Shown: positions 1-8,484, numbered from the stretch's first letter. The stretch: 64,000 nucleotides of DNA from Flavobacterium haoranii (GCF_009363055.1 NZ_CP045292.1:2418001-2482000); one strand, 5' to 3'. Numbers and translations: made by a program. The notes: generated from the sequence alone by a model not told the origin.

Positions 1-1587
1 GGAACCTCATTAAATGCAACCGATTTAATCAATCCAAAATCGACGATTACTGGAACAAAACCTGTTTTAAAAGCAACAAAACATTGGTTTTTACCTTTAA
101 ATGAATACGATGCTTTCTTAAAAGAATGGATTTTAGAAGGACATAAAAATGATTGGAAAGCAAATGTTTACGGTCAAGTTAAATCGTGGGTTGATGCTGG
201 TTTAGAACCAAGAGCGGTAACGCGCGATTTAGATTGGGGAATTGATGTTCCAGTTGAAGGTGCTGAAGGAAAAAAATTATACGTTTGGTTCGATGCACCT
301 ATTGGCTACATTTCTTCTACAAAAGAATGGGCAGCACGAGAAGGAAAAGATTGGGAACCATATTGGAAAGATCAAGACACTAAATTAGTTCATTTCATAG
401 GAAAAGACAATATTGTTTTCCATTGTATTATTTTCCCAGCGATGTTAAAAGCACATCGAGATTATATTTTACCAGATAATGTTCCAGCAAACGAATTTTT
501 AAATTTAGAAGGAAATAAATTATCAACTTCTAAAAATTGGGCAGTATGGTTACACGAATATTTAGAAGATTTTCCAGGAAAAGAAGATGCTTTACGTTAT
601 GCTTTAACGGCAAATGCTCCAGAAACAAAAGATAACGATTTCACTTGGAAAGATTTTCAAGCAAGAAACAACAATGAGTTAGCAGCTATATTTGGAAATT
701 TCATTAATCGCGTAGTAGTATTAACTAATAAATATTACGATGGAATTATTCCTACACCTAATGAATTTTCTGATGTTGACGAACAAACTTTGGCTGAACT
801 AAAAGCGTATCCAGCAGTTATTGCATCTTCAATTGAAAGATATAGATTTAGAGAAGCTTTAGGCGAAATGATGAATGTGGCACGTCTAGGAAATAAATAT
901 TTAGCCGATGAAGAACCATGGAAAATGATTAAAGAAAATCCTGAAAGAGTAAAAACACAAATGTATGTGGCGTTGCAAATTGCTTCAGCTTTAGCAGTTC
1001 TTTCGGAACCATTTTTACCTTTTACATCTGAAAAATTAAAACGCATCCTTGTCATTTCGAACGAAAGTGAGAAATCTCATAACGCTTGGAAAATGATTGA
1101 AGAAGGAAAAGAAATTATTAGTCCAAATCACCAAATTGGTCAAGCTGAAATTTTATTCGCACAAGTTGAAGATACTGAAATCCAAAAACAATTAGACAAA
1201 TTAGAAGCAAGTAAAAAAGCAAATAAAGCGGCAAGTATGAGTGCAGAACCACAAAAAGATGTTGCAACATTCGACGATTTTACAAAACTAGATTTACGTG
1301 TTGGTACCATTATCGAAGCAGAGAAAATGCCAAAAGCTAACAAACTTTTAGTTTTAAAAGTTGATACTGGAATTGATGTAAGAACAATTGTTTCGGGAAT
1401 TGCTGAACATTTTTCTCCTGAAGAAGTTGTAGGTAAACGCGTAACAGTATTAGTAAATTTAGCACCAAGAGCACTTCGTGGTGTTGAAAGTGCTGGTATG
1501 ATTTTAATGACTAATAATGCCGAAGGGAAATTAGTTTTCGTAAATCCAGATGCAGAAGGCGTTTTAAATGGCGCTACAATTAGTTAA
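1..1587 (+). CDS. metG: Methionyl-tRNA synthetase, 5' part missing at window edge
   Basis: Charges tRNA-Met in the cytoplasm. The frame is open from base 1, so the gene enters from the left. 528 residues are visible; from memory, long MetG proteins of this phylum have about 680-690. Seen: a KMSKS-type loop written KLSTSK near visible residue 173, then the helical anticodon-binding domain. From about residue 423 there is a C-terminal OB-fold tRNA-binding domain ([17 protein letters not shown]), the Trbp111-like dimerising module of long MetG. The HIGH-type motif lies off the window. An internal ATG at 442 is not the real start, because conserved catalytic-domain sequence precedes it. The gene ends directly against the stop of convergent pth, with no hairpin between them. 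Confidence 0.97.
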   Translation, partial: GTSLNATDLINPKSTITGTKPVLKATKHWFLPLNEYDAFLKEWILEGHKNDWKANVYGQVKSWVDAGLEPRAVTRDLDWGIDVPVEGAEGKKLYVWFDAPIGYISSTKEWAAREGKDWEPYWKDQDTKLVHFIGKDNIVFHCIIFPAMLKAHRDYILPDNVPANEFLNLEGNKLSTSKNWAVWLHEYLEDFPGKEDALRYALTANAPETKDNDFTWKDFQARNNNELAAIFGNFINRVVVLTNKYYDGIIPTPNEFSDVDEQTLAELKAYPAVIASSIERYRFREALGEMMNVARLGNKYLADEEPWKMIKENPERVKTQMYVALQIASALAVLSEPFLPFTSEKLKRILVISNESEKSHNAWKMIEEGKEIISPNHQIGQAEILFAQVEDTEIQKQLDKLEASKKANKAASMSAEPQKDVATFDDFTKLDLRVGTIIEAEKMPKANKLLVLKVDTGIDVRTIVSGIAEHFSPEEVVGKRVTVLVNLAPRALRGVESAGMILMTNNAEGKLVFVNPDAEGVLNGATIS

Positions 1588-2199
1588 TTATTTACCATTA
1601 TAAGTGTTCATGGCATTATTTAAACCTGCTAGAACAAACTCTTGAACAGCTTCAGAAGATATTTTTAATCTTTCCTGAAGCTTTTCTTTTTCTTCTTCGC
1701 TCCATTCCCCTAAAACATAATCTACTTGCTGTCCTTTTTTAAAGGCATCGCTAATACCAAATCTAAATCTTGGGTATTCAGTTGTATTTAATAAAAGTTG
1801 AATATTTTTTAATCCGTTATGACCGCCATCACTTCCTTTACTTTTAATTCTAATGGTTCCAAAAGCAAGGTTTAAATCATCGGTAATAACAAGAATGTTA
1901 TCTTTTGCAATATTTTCTTTATCCATCCAATATTTAACTGCTTTTCCACTTAAATTCATGTAAGTGTTTGGCTTTAATAAAAAAACAGTTCTTCCTTTAA
2001 TTCGGTATTCAGCAATATCGCCAAGTTTGGCTGTACTGAAGGTTAAATTTTCTTGTTTTGCAATAAAATCTAGTACTTTAAACCCAATATTGTGACGTGT
2101 GTTTACATATTCACTTCCAATATTTCCTAAACCAACAATTAGATATTTCTTCACAGTATTATTTTCTTTTTTATTAAACAGATTGAAAAACCATTTCAT
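1588..2199 (-). CDS. pth: Peptidyl-tRNA hydrolase
   Basis: Releases peptide from peptidyl-tRNA that drops off the ribosome. 203 residues. The core starts at about residue 17 (KKYLIVGLGN). Family residues are visible: Asn26 in GLGN, catalytic His36 in NTRHNIGF, the NTYMNLSG loop, Asp in TDDLNLAFG and SDGGHNGLKN. A short basic extension (MKWFFNLFNKK) precedes the core. Two starts are possible: ATG at 2199, or a GTG that would give VKKYLIVG. A perfect promoter box lies only 4 bases upstream of the ATG (see 2204-2211), so transcripts would start at or next to it. It is downstream of rplY but separated from it by a strong terminator, so it is probably transcribed on its own. Confidence 0.96.
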   Translation of the reverse strand: MKWFFNLFNKKENNTVKKYLIVGLGNIGSEYVNTRHNIGFKVLDFIAKQENLTFSTAKLGDIAEYRIKGRTVFLLKPNTYMNLSGKAVKYWMDKENIAKDNILVITDDLNLAFGTIRIKSKGSDGGHNGLKNIQLLLNTTEYPRFRFGISDAFKKGQQVDYVLGEWSEEEKEKLQERLKISSEAVQEFVLAGLNNAMNTYNGK

Positions 2200-2203
2200 T
2201 TAG

Positions 2204-2211
2204 CAAAAGTA
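2204..2211 (-). promoter_or_regulatory. Promoter -7 box of pth (TACTTTTG)
   Basis: On the minus strand this reads TACTTTTG, an exact match to the Bacteroidota -7 consensus TAnnTTTG. It ends 4 bases before the pth ATG. No convincing TTG lies at the -33 distance. If used, transcription begins at or next to the start codon. Confidence 0.45.
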
Positions 2212-2237
2212 ATTCAAACTTTAGTTTATTCATAAAA

Positions 2238-2261
2238 AAAAGCACCTCGAAAGGTGCTTTT
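2238..2261 (-). terminator. Intrinsic terminator after rplY
   Basis: Stem AAGCACCT with a TTCG-type loop and AGGTGCTT, followed on the minus strand by a run of T. It lies just downstream of the rplY stop and separates rplY from pth. Confidence 0.9.
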
Positions 2262-2280
2262 AGTATAGGATTTAAAAAAA

Positions 2281-2889
2281 TTATTTTTTCTTTCCTTTTG
2301 CAGATTTTTCTGCTTTTGCAGCTTCTTGAGCAGCTTTCATAGCAGCACGAGAAATCTTCACTTGACAAACTACTGTATTGTCTGGGTGCATAATTTTAAA
2401 GTTATCTGCAACAATTTTAGTTACATATAAACGGTTACCCATTTCAAGAGGAGTAATATCAGCCTCTACGAAGTCAGGTAAGTTTTTAGGTAAAGCTTTA
2501 ACTTTTAAACGACGTTGGTTTAAACGTAAAGTACCACCAGACATTACACCTGGAGATTTACCAATAACTTTTACTGGAACTTCCATGATGATTTCTTTAT
2601 TTTCATCTAATTGGAAGAAGTCGATGTGTAAAATTTTGTCAGAAACTGGATCGAATTGAATATCTTGTAAGATACAATCAATTGATTTTTCACCTTCTAA
2701 TTCAACTACAACAGTATGCGCATTTGGAGTGTAAACTAAACCTTTAAATGCTCTTTCATCTGCTGAAAAATGTACTGGTTGCTCTCCTCCGTAAATAACG
2801 CAAGGAACGAATCCAGCATCGCGTACCGCTTTAGTCGCCTTTTTGCCTACGCTTTCTCTTTTTTGTCCTTTGATAGTAATTGACTTCAT
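2281..2889 (-). CDS. rplY: 50S ribosomal protein L25/general stress protein Ctc
   Basis: Binds 5S rRNA in the large ribosomal subunit. 202 residues, the long TL5/CTC form: an N-terminal L25 domain ([18 protein letters not shown], then [18 protein letters not shown]) and a C-terminal beta domain ([21 protein letters not shown]). A lysine- and alanine-rich tail ends in KGKKK. It lies 30 bases downstream of prs on the same strand with no terminator between, so the two are probably co-transcribed. This prs-rplY order is common in bacteria. The strong hairpin at 2238-2261 closes the unit. Confidence 0.96.
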   Translation of the reverse strand: MKSITIKGQKRESVGKKATKAVRDAGFVPCVIYGGEQPVHFSADERAFKGLVYTPNAHTVVVELEGEKSIDCILQDIQFDPVSDKILHIDFFQLDENKEIIMEVPVKVIGKSPGVMSGGTLRLNQRRLKVKALPKNLPDFVEADITPLEMGNRLYVTKIVADNFKIMHPDNTVVCQVKISRAAMKAAQEAAKAEKSAKGKKK

Positions 2890-2919
2890 TATATAAAATT
2901 AAATATTTAATATTCTATA

Positions 2920-3861
2920 TTACATTAAAAACTTACCACTAATAGAATTGTTATTTTGTACCATATGCATTACTTCTGCAAATAAATCGGCACATGAAAC
3001 AACTTTAATTTTGCTTGATTCTTTCTTTAAAGGAATTGAATCGGTAACAATTAATTCTAAAAGTTGTGAATTTTCAATTTTTTCGTACGCTTCACCCGAT
3101 AAAATTGGGTGTGTACAAATTGCTCTCACACTTAGAGCGCCTCTTTCCATCATTACATCAGCAGCTTTTGCTAATGTTCCTCCTGTATCTATCATGTCAT
3201 CAACCAAGATAACATTTCTTCCTTTTACATCTCCAATTAGCTCCATAGTGTCAATTACATTAGCTTTTTTACGTTGCTTGTAACAAACTACTACATCAGA
3301 TTCTAGGAATTTAGAATAAGCGTAAGCTCTTTTTGAACCTCCCATATCTGGAGATGCAATAGTTAAGCTGTCTAAATTTAAACTCTTTACGTAAGGTAAA
3401 AAGATTGTAGAAGCGAATAAATGATCCACTGGTTTTTCAAAGAAACCTTGAATTTGATCTGCATGTAAATCCATGGTCATAATTCTAGTTGCACCTGCAG
3501 CTTCTAATAATTTAGCAACCAATTTTGCTCCAATTGGAACTCTTGGTTTGTCTTTTCTGTCTTGTCTTGCCCATCCAAAATAAGGAATAACAGCAGTAAT
3601 GTGTCTTGCTGATGCTCTTTTTGCAGCATCAATCATTAGCAATAACTCCATTAAGTTATCCGAACTTGGGAAAGTAGAACATACTAAAAACACCCGTAAA
3701 CCTCGAATTGATTCTTCAAAAGAAGGTTGAAACTCTCCGTCACTATATTTTGAGAACGTTACTTTACCTAGCGGAACTCCATAGCTTTGTGCTATCTTCT
3801 CAGCTAGATACACACTTTGAGAACACGCAAAAATTTTTGCTTCTGGCTCTTTGTATGACAT
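2920..3861 (-). CDS. prs: Ribose-phosphate pyrophosphokinase
   Basis: Makes PRPP from ribose 5-phosphate and ATP, feeding purine, pyrimidine, histidine and NAD synthesis. 313 residues, full length for the family. Seen: KYSDGEFQPSFEESIRG near the N-terminus, the ATP-binding stretch YFGWARQDRKDKPRVPIGAK, DLHADQIQGFF, and the PRPP-binding loop VILVDDMIDTGGT at about residues 213-226. It is the first gene of the prs-rplY unit. A consensus promoter box at 3915-3922 leaves a leader of about 45 bases that contains short TTAG/GTTG repeats. There is no Shine-Dalgarno, as expected for this phylum. Confidence 0.97.
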   Translation of the reverse strand: MSYKEPEAKIFACSQSVYLAEKIAQSYGVPLGKVTFSKYSDGEFQPSFEESIRGLRVFLVCSTFPSSDNLMELLLMIDAAKRASARHITAVIPYFGWARQDRKDKPRVPIGAKLVAKLLEAAGATRIMTMDLHADQIQGFFEKPVDHLFASTIFLPYVKSLNLDSLTIASPDMGGSKRAYAYSKFLESDVVVCYKQRKKANVIDTMELIGDVKGRNVILVDDMIDTGGTLAKAADVMMERGALSVRAICTHPILSGEAYEKIENSQLLELIVTDSIPLKKESSKIKVVSCADLFAEVMHMVQNNNSISGKFLM

Positions 3862-3914
3862 TTTAATTTGTTGTTTGGTAGTTAGTTAGTGTTGTGTTGT
3901 TGTAAATCAGGGTG

Positions 3915-3922
3915 CAAATTTA
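3915..3922 (-). promoter_or_regulatory. Promoter -7 box of prs (TAAATTTG)
   Basis: Exact TAnnTTTG on the minus strand, about 54 bases before the prs ATG. The region 16-19 bases further upstream has TTTC rather than a perfect TTG, so the -33 element is weak. Confidence 0.55.
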
Positions 3923-3967
3923 GAAATAAATTTTTACTCTGAAAGTAATTTTTAAACTATTTTGGTT

Positions 3968-3995
3968 TTGATATTGGAAAATTTCAATACATTTG
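3968..3995 (+). promoter_or_regulatory. Promoter of tRNA-Leu (TTG-N17-TACATTTG)
   Basis: TTG at 3968-3970, a 17-base spacer and TACATTTG at 3988-3995: both elements of the Bacteroidota housekeeping promoter. Transcription should begin a few bases before the tRNA 5' end at 4010. Confidence 0.8.
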
Positions 3996-4009
3996 CACTC
4001 ACATTTTAA

Positions 4010-4089
4010 GCCGCGATGGCGGAATTGGTAGACGCGCACGACTCAAACTCGTGTTCTACGGAGTGTGGGTTCGATTCCCACTCGCGGTA
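4010..4089 (+). tRNA. tRNA-Leu, anticodon CAA
   Basis: Cloverleaf read by eye. The acceptor stem is GCCGCGA/TCGCGGT with discriminator A. The anticodon stem is CACGA/TCGTG with loop CTCAAAC, giving anticodon CAA, which reads UUG leucine codons. It has an extended variable arm and a T arm GTGGG-TTCGATT-CCCAC. CCA is not encoded. It is flanked by its own promoter and terminator. Confidence 0.95.
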
Positions 4090-4090
4090 C

Positions 4091-4120
4091 AAAGCTCTAA
4101 CTTTTGTTAGGGCTTTTTTT
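4091..4120 (+). terminator. Terminator of tRNA-Leu
   Basis: Stem AAGCTCTAAC/GTTAGGGCTT with a TTTT loop, followed by seven T. It overlaps the last base pair of the convergent permease gene. Confidence 0.88.
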
Positions 4121-5318
4121 ATTCAATAAGTTTTTTGGTAATGCTTTTACTTGCTGTTAATGAAGCTAAATATCCTAATATAGAAATGGTAAGCGCAACA
4201 ATTAGTAAGTTTTTAAGTTCAAATTTAATAGGATAAGGTAGTGTAGGAGTTATCATTATTAAATTTAGTTTTTGCTGAAGTACTACAAGAATAATTCCTA
4301 AAATAATTCCTATTACACTTCCAAAAATAGTTAGCAACAAACCCTGAGCTAAAAATATTTTTCTAATTTCTTTAATGCCTAAGCCTAAACTATTTAATGT
4401 TTTTAAGTTTGATTTCTTTTCTATTATCATCATGATTAAAGCACCAATTAAATTGAAAAGTGCAATAATAATGACTAAAGTAAAAATTAAATAAACTGCA
4501 ATATTCTCAGTATTGAGCATTTTATAGAGAGAATCGTTTATTTGAATTCTGTTTTTTATTTCTATGTCGTTTTGAAATATAGTTTGTAGTTGGTTTCTAA
4601 ATGCATCTTCATCACTATTTGGTTTTAGCTTAAATTCAATTCCAGTAACTTGATTTGGTTGAAATTTCACCAGTTGTTCAGCTAATTCTAAATTGCAAAA
4701 AATGTATTTAGCATCTAAATCTTCGCTTACATTATAAATACCAACCGTATTTAAAGGAGCAGTTAAAAAAGCGTCTTCTTCGTTTTCAATTAAACCTTTT
4801 CCTGCTTTTGGAGAATATACTTTTAAGCTATTAGTATAATCGAAAAGTCCCAATCCAAGCTTTCTACTAATTTCCGAACCTACAACCACTTCGTTTGAAT
4901 TTGGGTGAAGCCAATTTCCTACATATAAATGATTTTCAATATCAGTAACATTATTGTATTTTTCGTCAACACCTTTAATATAGCCAACTAATTCTTTATC
5001 ATTGTAAAAAAACAATACGCGTTCTTCTATAATTTTAGAGTAACTTTCTAGAGAATTAATTTTGTTAAGTTGATAGAGTTGTTCGTTTGAAATAAAAATT
5101 GATTTACCTGTTTTAGGAGTAATAACGAAATCGGGATCGATTGCATTTGTAAAGCTTAAGCTGAAATCACGTAAACCACTAAAAACTGAAAGTACAACAA
5201 AAAGTGCCATTGTTCCAGCAATTACTCCTAAAGAAGCTATCATGGTAATAATATTGATAGCCGAATTTTTACTAAAACTTATGGCATAACGCTTAGCTAT
5301 GTAAAGCGAAAAATTCAA
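4119..5318 (-). CDS. FtsX/LolC-E-type ABC transporter permease
   Basis: Inner-membrane permease of the MacB/FtsX superfamily. 399 residues with the family layout: one N-terminal membrane helix (about residues 25-48), a large periplasmic domain of about 220 residues, then three helices near residues 272-297, 320-347 and 368-390. Such proteins work with a LolD-like ATPase, typically in lipoprotein release or cell-envelope remodelling, but no ATPase gene is adjacent. It lies 2 bases downstream of rbfA on the same strand, so the two are probably co-transcribed. Length and topology resemble LolC/LolE, but a specific role in lipoprotein sorting is inference. Confidence 0.85.
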   Translation of the reverse strand: MNFSLYIAKRYAISFSKNSAINIITMIASLGVIAGTMALFVVLSVFSGLRDFSLSFTNAIDPDFVITPKTGKSIFISNEQLYQLNKINSLESYSKIIEERVLFFYNDKELVGYIKGVDEKYNNVTDIENHLYVGNWLHPNSNEVVVGSEISRKLGLGLFDYTNSLKVYSPKAGKGLIENEEDAFLTAPLNTVGIYNVSEDLDAKYIFCNLELAEQLVKFQPNQVTGIEFKLKPNSDEDAFRNQLQTIFQNDIEIKNRIQINDSLYKMLNTENIAVYLIFTLVIIIALFNLIGALIMMIIEKKSNLKTLNSLGLGIKEIRKIFLAQGLLLTIFGSVIGIILGIILVVLQQKLNLIMITPTLPYPIKFELKNLLIVALTISILGYLASLTASKSITKKLIE

Positions 5319-5320
5319 AA

Positions 5321-5713
5321 TTATGACTTTTTACGTTTGTATAATAAGTCGGGGTTTTGAACTGGATTTTCTTTTCCAGACAATGCGTTGTCAATTTTTT
5401 CGATGTAGTCTAAACTGTCATCAATGTAAAAAATTAAATCAGGTACTTTTCTAAGTTGATTTTTTACTCGCTGAGCTAAATCATGTTTGATTAAAGGAGT
5501 ATTCTCTTTAATTGCAGACAAAATTTCTTTTCCTTTTTCAGACGGAAATATACTTAAATATACTTTAGCAATTGATAAATCTGAAGTAACATTTACTTTT
5601 GAAACAGAGATGATTAAGTTTGTAATTCCATTTTTACGAATTTCTCCCTGTAAAATATCTACAATATCACTTTGTAGTAATTGACCAATTTTCTTTTGTC
5701 TATTTGTTTCCAT
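5321..5713 (-). CDS. rbfA: Ribosome-binding factor A
   Basis: 30S maturation and cold-adaptation factor that acts on the 16S rRNA 5' region. 130 residues from METNRQKKIG. KH-type fold landmarks are visible: QLLQSDIVDIL, VTSDLSIAKVYLS and LRKVPDLIFYIDDS. The ATG at 5713 is chosen over an upstream in-frame TTG at 5728 because the TTG lies inside the promoter box at 5718-5725 and the added residues are not family-like. It heads a two-gene unit with the permease. Confidence 0.95.
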   Translation of the reverse strand: METNRQKKIGQLLQSDIVDILQGEIRKNGITNLIISVSKVNVTSDLSIAKVYLSIFPSEKGKEILSAIKENTPLIKHDLAQRVKNQLRKVPDLIFYIDDSLDYIEKIDNALSGKENPVQNPDLLYKRKKS

Positions 5714-5717
5714 TTTG

Positions 5718-5725
5718 CAAAAATA
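5718..5725 (-). promoter_or_regulatory. Promoter -7 box of rbfA (TATTTTTG), 4 bases from ATG
   Basis: Exact TAnnTTTG on the minus strand, separated from the rbfA ATG by only CAAA. This would give a leaderless or nearly leaderless mRNA. The -33 TTG is not obvious. Confidence 0.45.
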
Positions 5726-5768
5726 CAAATAAACTAAATAGTATTGCTTAATTTTATGATGCTAAAGA

Positions 5769-5798
5769 TTGTTTATTTTTTTAGTACTCCTAATTTTG
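5769..5798 (+). promoter_or_regulatory. Promoter of the methylmalonyl-CoA epimerase gene
   Basis: TTG at 5769-5771, a 19-base spacer and TAATTTTG at 5791-5798. Both elements and the spacing match the Bacteroidota consensus. The expected leader is about 30 bases. Confidence 0.8.
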
Positions 5799-5832
5799 TT
5801 GTAAAAATTAATCAGATTAAATTATTAAGAAA

Positions 5833-6234
5833 ATGAATAAGATAGAACATATTGGTATTGCAGTTAAGAATTTAGAAGAATCGAATCTTTTGTTTGAAAA
5901 GCTCTTTGGAGCTCTTGCATATAAACAAGAAGAAGTGGAGAGTGAAGGGGTAAAAACTTCTTTTTTTATGAATGGTCCAAATAAAATTGAATTATTAGAA
6001 GCAACAAGAGAAGATAGTCCAATTGCTAAATTTATCGATAAAAAGGGTGAGGGTATTCATCATATCGCTTTTGATGTGGATGACATAGTTTTAGAAATGG
6101 AACGTTTAAAAAATGAAGGCTTTGTATTATTAAATGAAGCTCCAAAGTCTGGAGCCGACAATAAATTAGTAGCTTTCTTACATCCTAAGACGACTAATGG
6201 TGTACTAATTGAGCTTTGTCAAGAAAAAAGATAA
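5833..6234 (+). CDS. mce: Methylmalonyl-CoA epimerase
   Basis: Interconverts (R)- and (S)-methylmalonyl-CoA, linking propionyl-CoA metabolism to succinyl-CoA. 133 residues forming two VOC (glyoxalase-fold) half-domains. The metal ligands expected for the family can be seen: His in IEHIGIAV, Glu in KIELLEA, the HH of GIHHIAFDV and Glu in LIELCQ. It is a single-gene unit with its own promoter. No mutase genes are in the window. Confidence 0.93.
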   Translation: MNKIEHIGIAVKNLEESNLLFEKLFGALAYKQEEVESEGVKTSFFMNGPNKIELLEATREDSPIAKFIDKKGEGIHHIAFDVDDIVLEMERLKNEGFVLLNEAPKSGADNKLVAFLHPKTTNGVLIELCQEKR

Positions 6235-6240
6235 AAAATT

Positions 6241-6270
6241 TTGTCTAACAAAAAAATAGTAGTAATATTG
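6241..6270 (+). promoter_or_regulatory. Promoter of tRNA-CAU
   Basis: TTG at 6241-6243, a 19-base spacer and TAATATTG at 6263-6270, one mismatch from TAnnTTTG. It lies 13 bases before the tRNA. Confidence 0.7.
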
Positions 6271-6283
6271 CAACCTCAAAACT

Positions 6284-6357
6284 GGTCCTATAGCTCAGTT
6301 GGTTAGAGCACCTGACTCATAATCAGGTGGTCCCTGGTTCGAGCCCAGGTGGGACCA
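6284..6357 (+). tRNA. tRNA with anticodon CAU (elongator Met or Ile2)
   Basis: Cloverleaf read by eye. The acceptor stem is GGTCCTA/TGGGACC with discriminator A, the D arm is GCTCAGTTGGTTAGAGC, the anticodon stem is CCTGA/TCAGG with loop CTCATAA, and the T stem is CCTGG/CCAGG. The anticodon is CAU. It lacks the unpaired first position typical of initiator tRNA. Elongator Met and Ile2 (lysidine-modified, reading AUA) cannot be separated by inspection. CCA is not encoded. Confidence 0.92.
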
Positions 6358-6363
6358 CTGCCT

Positions 6364-6385
6364 TGCCCGAAAGGGCATTTTTTTT
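6364..6385 (+). terminator. Terminator of tRNA-CAU
   Basis: Stem TGCCC/GGGCA with a GAAA tetraloop, followed by eight T. Confidence 0.85.
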
Positions 6386-6542
6386 AGTGCGAAAGTTAAA
6401 TTTTTATATTTTTTTAAGTTTTTTTTCTAAAAATATTGATTAATATAAAAATATTTATATTTTCGTAACCAGAAAGAATTGCGGTAAATGTTAAAAAAAG
6501 ATTAACAAACTGTTAAAGCGATTAAGCATTAATTAAAATTAA

Positions 6543-6550
6543 TATTTTTG
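6543..6550 (+). promoter_or_regulatory. Promoter -7 box (TATTTTTG) of the small membrane-anchored protein
   Basis: Exact TAnnTTTG ending 6 bases before the ATG at 6557. The AT-rich stretch 6386-6542 before it holds no other feature I can support. The -33 element is unclear. Confidence 0.45.
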
Positions 6551-6556
6551 TGGCCT

Positions 6557-6772
6557 ATGAAAATAGCTATACATAAAATACTAGTCCTTTTTATAAGTGT
6601 GTTTACTTGTAACATTGCTTTAGCAGCTGAGGTGCCTCCTCCGCCAGCACCCCTAACTACAACACCTGGTTTACCTATTGATGGTGGACTAGTAATAATG
6701 TTTTTCGCCGCACTTATACTTGGTTATCTAGTTTCTACGAAATATATATTCAATAAAAAAAGCTCTTTATAA
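6557..6772 (+). CDS. Small secreted protein with PIDGG motif, C-terminal membrane segment and basic tail
   Basis: 71 residues from MKIAIHKILV. Seen in order: a signal peptide of about 23 residues ending ALAAE, a proline-rich linker (PPPPAP, TTTPGLP), a PIDGG motif, one hydrophobic segment (LVIMFFAALILGYLV) and a short basic tail (KYIFNKK). The layout matches a family of tiny Bacteroidota proteins whose C-terminus looks like a sorting signal (I recall the name PID-CTERM). Cleavage or transfer by a sortase-like enzyme is inference. An in-frame TTG at 6548 is rejected because it lies in the promoter box. The stop codon sits inside the terminator hairpin. Confidence 0.75.
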   Translation: MKIAIHKILVLFISVFTCNIALAAEVPPPPAPLTTTPGLPIDGGLVIMFFAALILGYLVSTKYIFNKKSSL

Positions 6773-6783
6773 GAGCTTTTTTT
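6755..6783. terminator. Bidirectional terminator
   Basis: Stem AGCTCTT/AAGAGCT with a TAT loop, flanked by A-runs on the left and T-runs on the right. It can serve both the small secreted protein and the convergent ribE. Confidence 0.88.
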
Positions 6784-6786
6784 ATG

Positions 6787-7377
6787 TTATTTATTTAATT
6801 CGAACAATCTTTTTACATATTTCCCAACGACATCAAATTCGAGATTAACAATTGTGCCTATTTTAAAAGAATGGAAATTTGTATTTTCATAAGTGTAAGG
6901 TATAATTGCTACGCTAAATTCATTCTTCTTTGAATTTACTACAGTTAAACTCGTTCCATTTATAGTAATTGACCCTTTTTCAATTGTGATGTTGCTTAAG
7001 GTTTCGTCGTATTCAAAAGTAAAATACCAACTTCCATTAGAATTTTCTATTGCAATACATTTTCCAGTTTGGTCAACATGGCCTTGCACAATGTGTCCGT
7101 CCAATCTGTCTCCAAGTTTCATGGCGCGCTCCAGATTAACAATATCTCCTACTTGCCATTCACCAATATTTGTTTTTAAAATGGTTTCTTTAATGGCTAC
7201 AACAGAGTAGTTGTCCTCTTTTATTTCTACTACTGTAAGGCAAATTCCATTATGAGCAACACTTTGATCAATTTTCAATTCATTTGTAATGTTAGATTGA
7301 ATGGTTATTATTAAATTTTCCTGATCTTTTACAATTTTTTTAATTGTTCCAAGTGTTTCTATTATTCCGGTAAACAT
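6787..7377 (-). CDS. ribE: Riboflavin synthase, alpha subunit
   Basis: Dismutates two 6,7-dimethyl-8-ribityllumazines to riboflavin. 196 residues with the diagnostic N-terminus MFTGIIETLG and two lumazine-binding half-domains. The first contains NGICLTVVE and GDIVNLERAMKLGDRLDGHIVQGHVD; the second contains SITINGTSLTVV and GTIVNLEFDVVGKYVKR. It is divergent from pdxA across a 57-base gap. I see no FMN riboswitch upstream. The naming differs between species (ribE in E. coli usage is lumazine synthase, with ribC for this enzyme). Confidence 0.95.
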   Translation of the reverse strand: MFTGIIETLGTIKKIVKDQENLIITIQSNITNELKIDQSVAHNGICLTVVEIKEDNYSVVAIKETILKTNIGEWQVGDIVNLERAMKLGDRLDGHIVQGHVDQTGKCIAIENSNGSWYFTFEYDETLSNITIEKGSITINGTSLTVVNSKKNEFSVAIIPYTYENTNFHSFKIGTIVNLEFDVVGKYVKRLFELNK

Positions 7378-7394
7378 AACTTGATTTTATTTAC

Positions 7395-7402
7395 TAAATT
7401 TG
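7395..7402 (+). promoter_or_regulatory. Promoter -7 box of pdxA (TAAATTTG)
   Basis: Exact TAnnTTTG in the gap between divergent ribE and pdxA, 32 bases before the pdxA ATG. A TTG at 7381-7383 is too close to act as a standard -33 element. Confidence 0.5.
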
Positions 7403-7434
7403 TACCCCAAAAGTAAGGAATTAAAAAACCAAAT

Positions 7435-8484
7435 ATGCTTAAAAAAGCTGAAAATATAATTGTAGGAATTTCTGTAGGAGATTTAAATGGAATTGGTCCA
7501 GAAGTTATTTTGAAAACATTTGAAGATACAAGAATGTTAGAACTTTGTACACCAGTTGTTTTTGCTAATGCTAAAATTATTTCTTTTTTAAGAAAATCTC
7601 TCAACATTAATATCAATATTCACGGAATAGATAAATTAGACCAAATTGTATTGGGTAAATTTAATGTACTTAACGTTTGGAAAGAAGGAGTTAATTTAGA
7701 GTTCGGAAAAACTGATGAAAATGTTGGTAAATATGCTATTAAATCTTTTGTCAAAGCAACAGAAGCTTTAAAAAATGGTTCGGTAGATGTCTTAGTTACG
7801 GCGCCAATAAATAAATACAATATTCAATCTGAAGAATTTAATTTTCCTGGGCATACTGATTATTTAGCAAAAGAGCTAGAAGGCGATGCTTTAATGTTGA
7901 TGGTAAACGGAGAATTAAGAGTAGGGCTTTTAACAGATCATATTCCAGTTAACAAAGTAGCGGAATATGTAAATGCAGAATTACTTCAAAAGAAAATTGC
8001 CGTTATTAATAAAACCTTAATTGAAGATTTTAAAATTTCAAAACCCAAAATTGCTGTTTTAGGTTTAAATCCTCATAGTGGCGATAATGGTGTAATAGGT
8101 AAAGAAGAAGAAACGATCATAAAACCAACTTTAAAAAAAATATTTGAAGAGGGAACAATGGTCTTTGGTCCATATTCGTCAGATAGTTTTTTTGGATCTA
8201 ATTTATATGAAAAGTTTGATGCTGTTTTGGCAATGTACCATGATCAAGGTTTGATTCCGTTTAAAACACTATCTTTTGGTAAAGGAGTGAATTATACGGC
8301 TGGACTTAATAAAGTGAGAACTTCTCCTGATCACGGAACTGCTTTTGAAATAGCAGGAAAAGGAGAGGCAAGTCATGAGTCTTTCAGAGAAGCTGTATAT
8401 AAGGCAATTGATATTTACAGTAACAGAGGAGAGTACTTAGAATTGTCAGAAAATCCTTTAAAAATAAAAGAAAATACGTTATAA
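7435..8484 (+). CDS. pdxA: 4-hydroxythreonine-4-phosphate dehydrogenase
   Basis: Oxidises 4-phosphohydroxy-L-threonine in pyridoxal phosphate synthesis. 349 residues. Family landmarks: ISVGDLNGIGPEVILKTF at the N-terminus, APINKYNI, the metal-binding His in FPGHTDYLA, LNPHSGDNG, MYHDQGLIPFKTL with the second metal His, and TSPDHGTAFEIAGKG. It is divergent from ribE, so two B-vitamin genes share the intergenic promoter region. Confidence 0.96.
   Translation: MLKKAENIIVGISVGDLNGIGPEVILKTFEDTRMLELCTPVVFANAKIISFLRKSLNININIHGIDKLDQIVLGKFNVLNVWKEGVNLEFGKTDENVGKYAIKSFVKATEALKNGSVDVLVTAPINKYNIQSEEFNFPGHTDYLAKELEGDALMLMVNGELRVGLLTDHIPVNKVAEYVNAELLQKKIAVINKTLIEDFKISKPKIAVLGLNPHSGDNGVIGKEEETIIKPTLKKIFEEGTMVFGPYSSDSFFGSNLYEKFDAVLAMYHDQGLIPFKTLSFGKGVNYTAGLNKVRTSPDHGTAFEIAGKGEASHESFREAVYKAIDIYSNRGEYLELSENPLKIKENTL

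Noticed and set aside
5714..5728. TTG start of rbfA at 5728
   Set aside because: The TTG lies in the promoter box, and the ATG at 5713 gives the family N-terminus.
6284..6357. Initiator tRNA-Met
   Set aside because: The first acceptor pair is G-C and paired, unlike bacterial initiator tRNA, so elongator Met or Ile2 remains.
6787..7434. FMN riboswitch upstream of ribE
   Set aside because: The gap to divergent pdxA is only 57 bases, and no conserved RFN element is seen.
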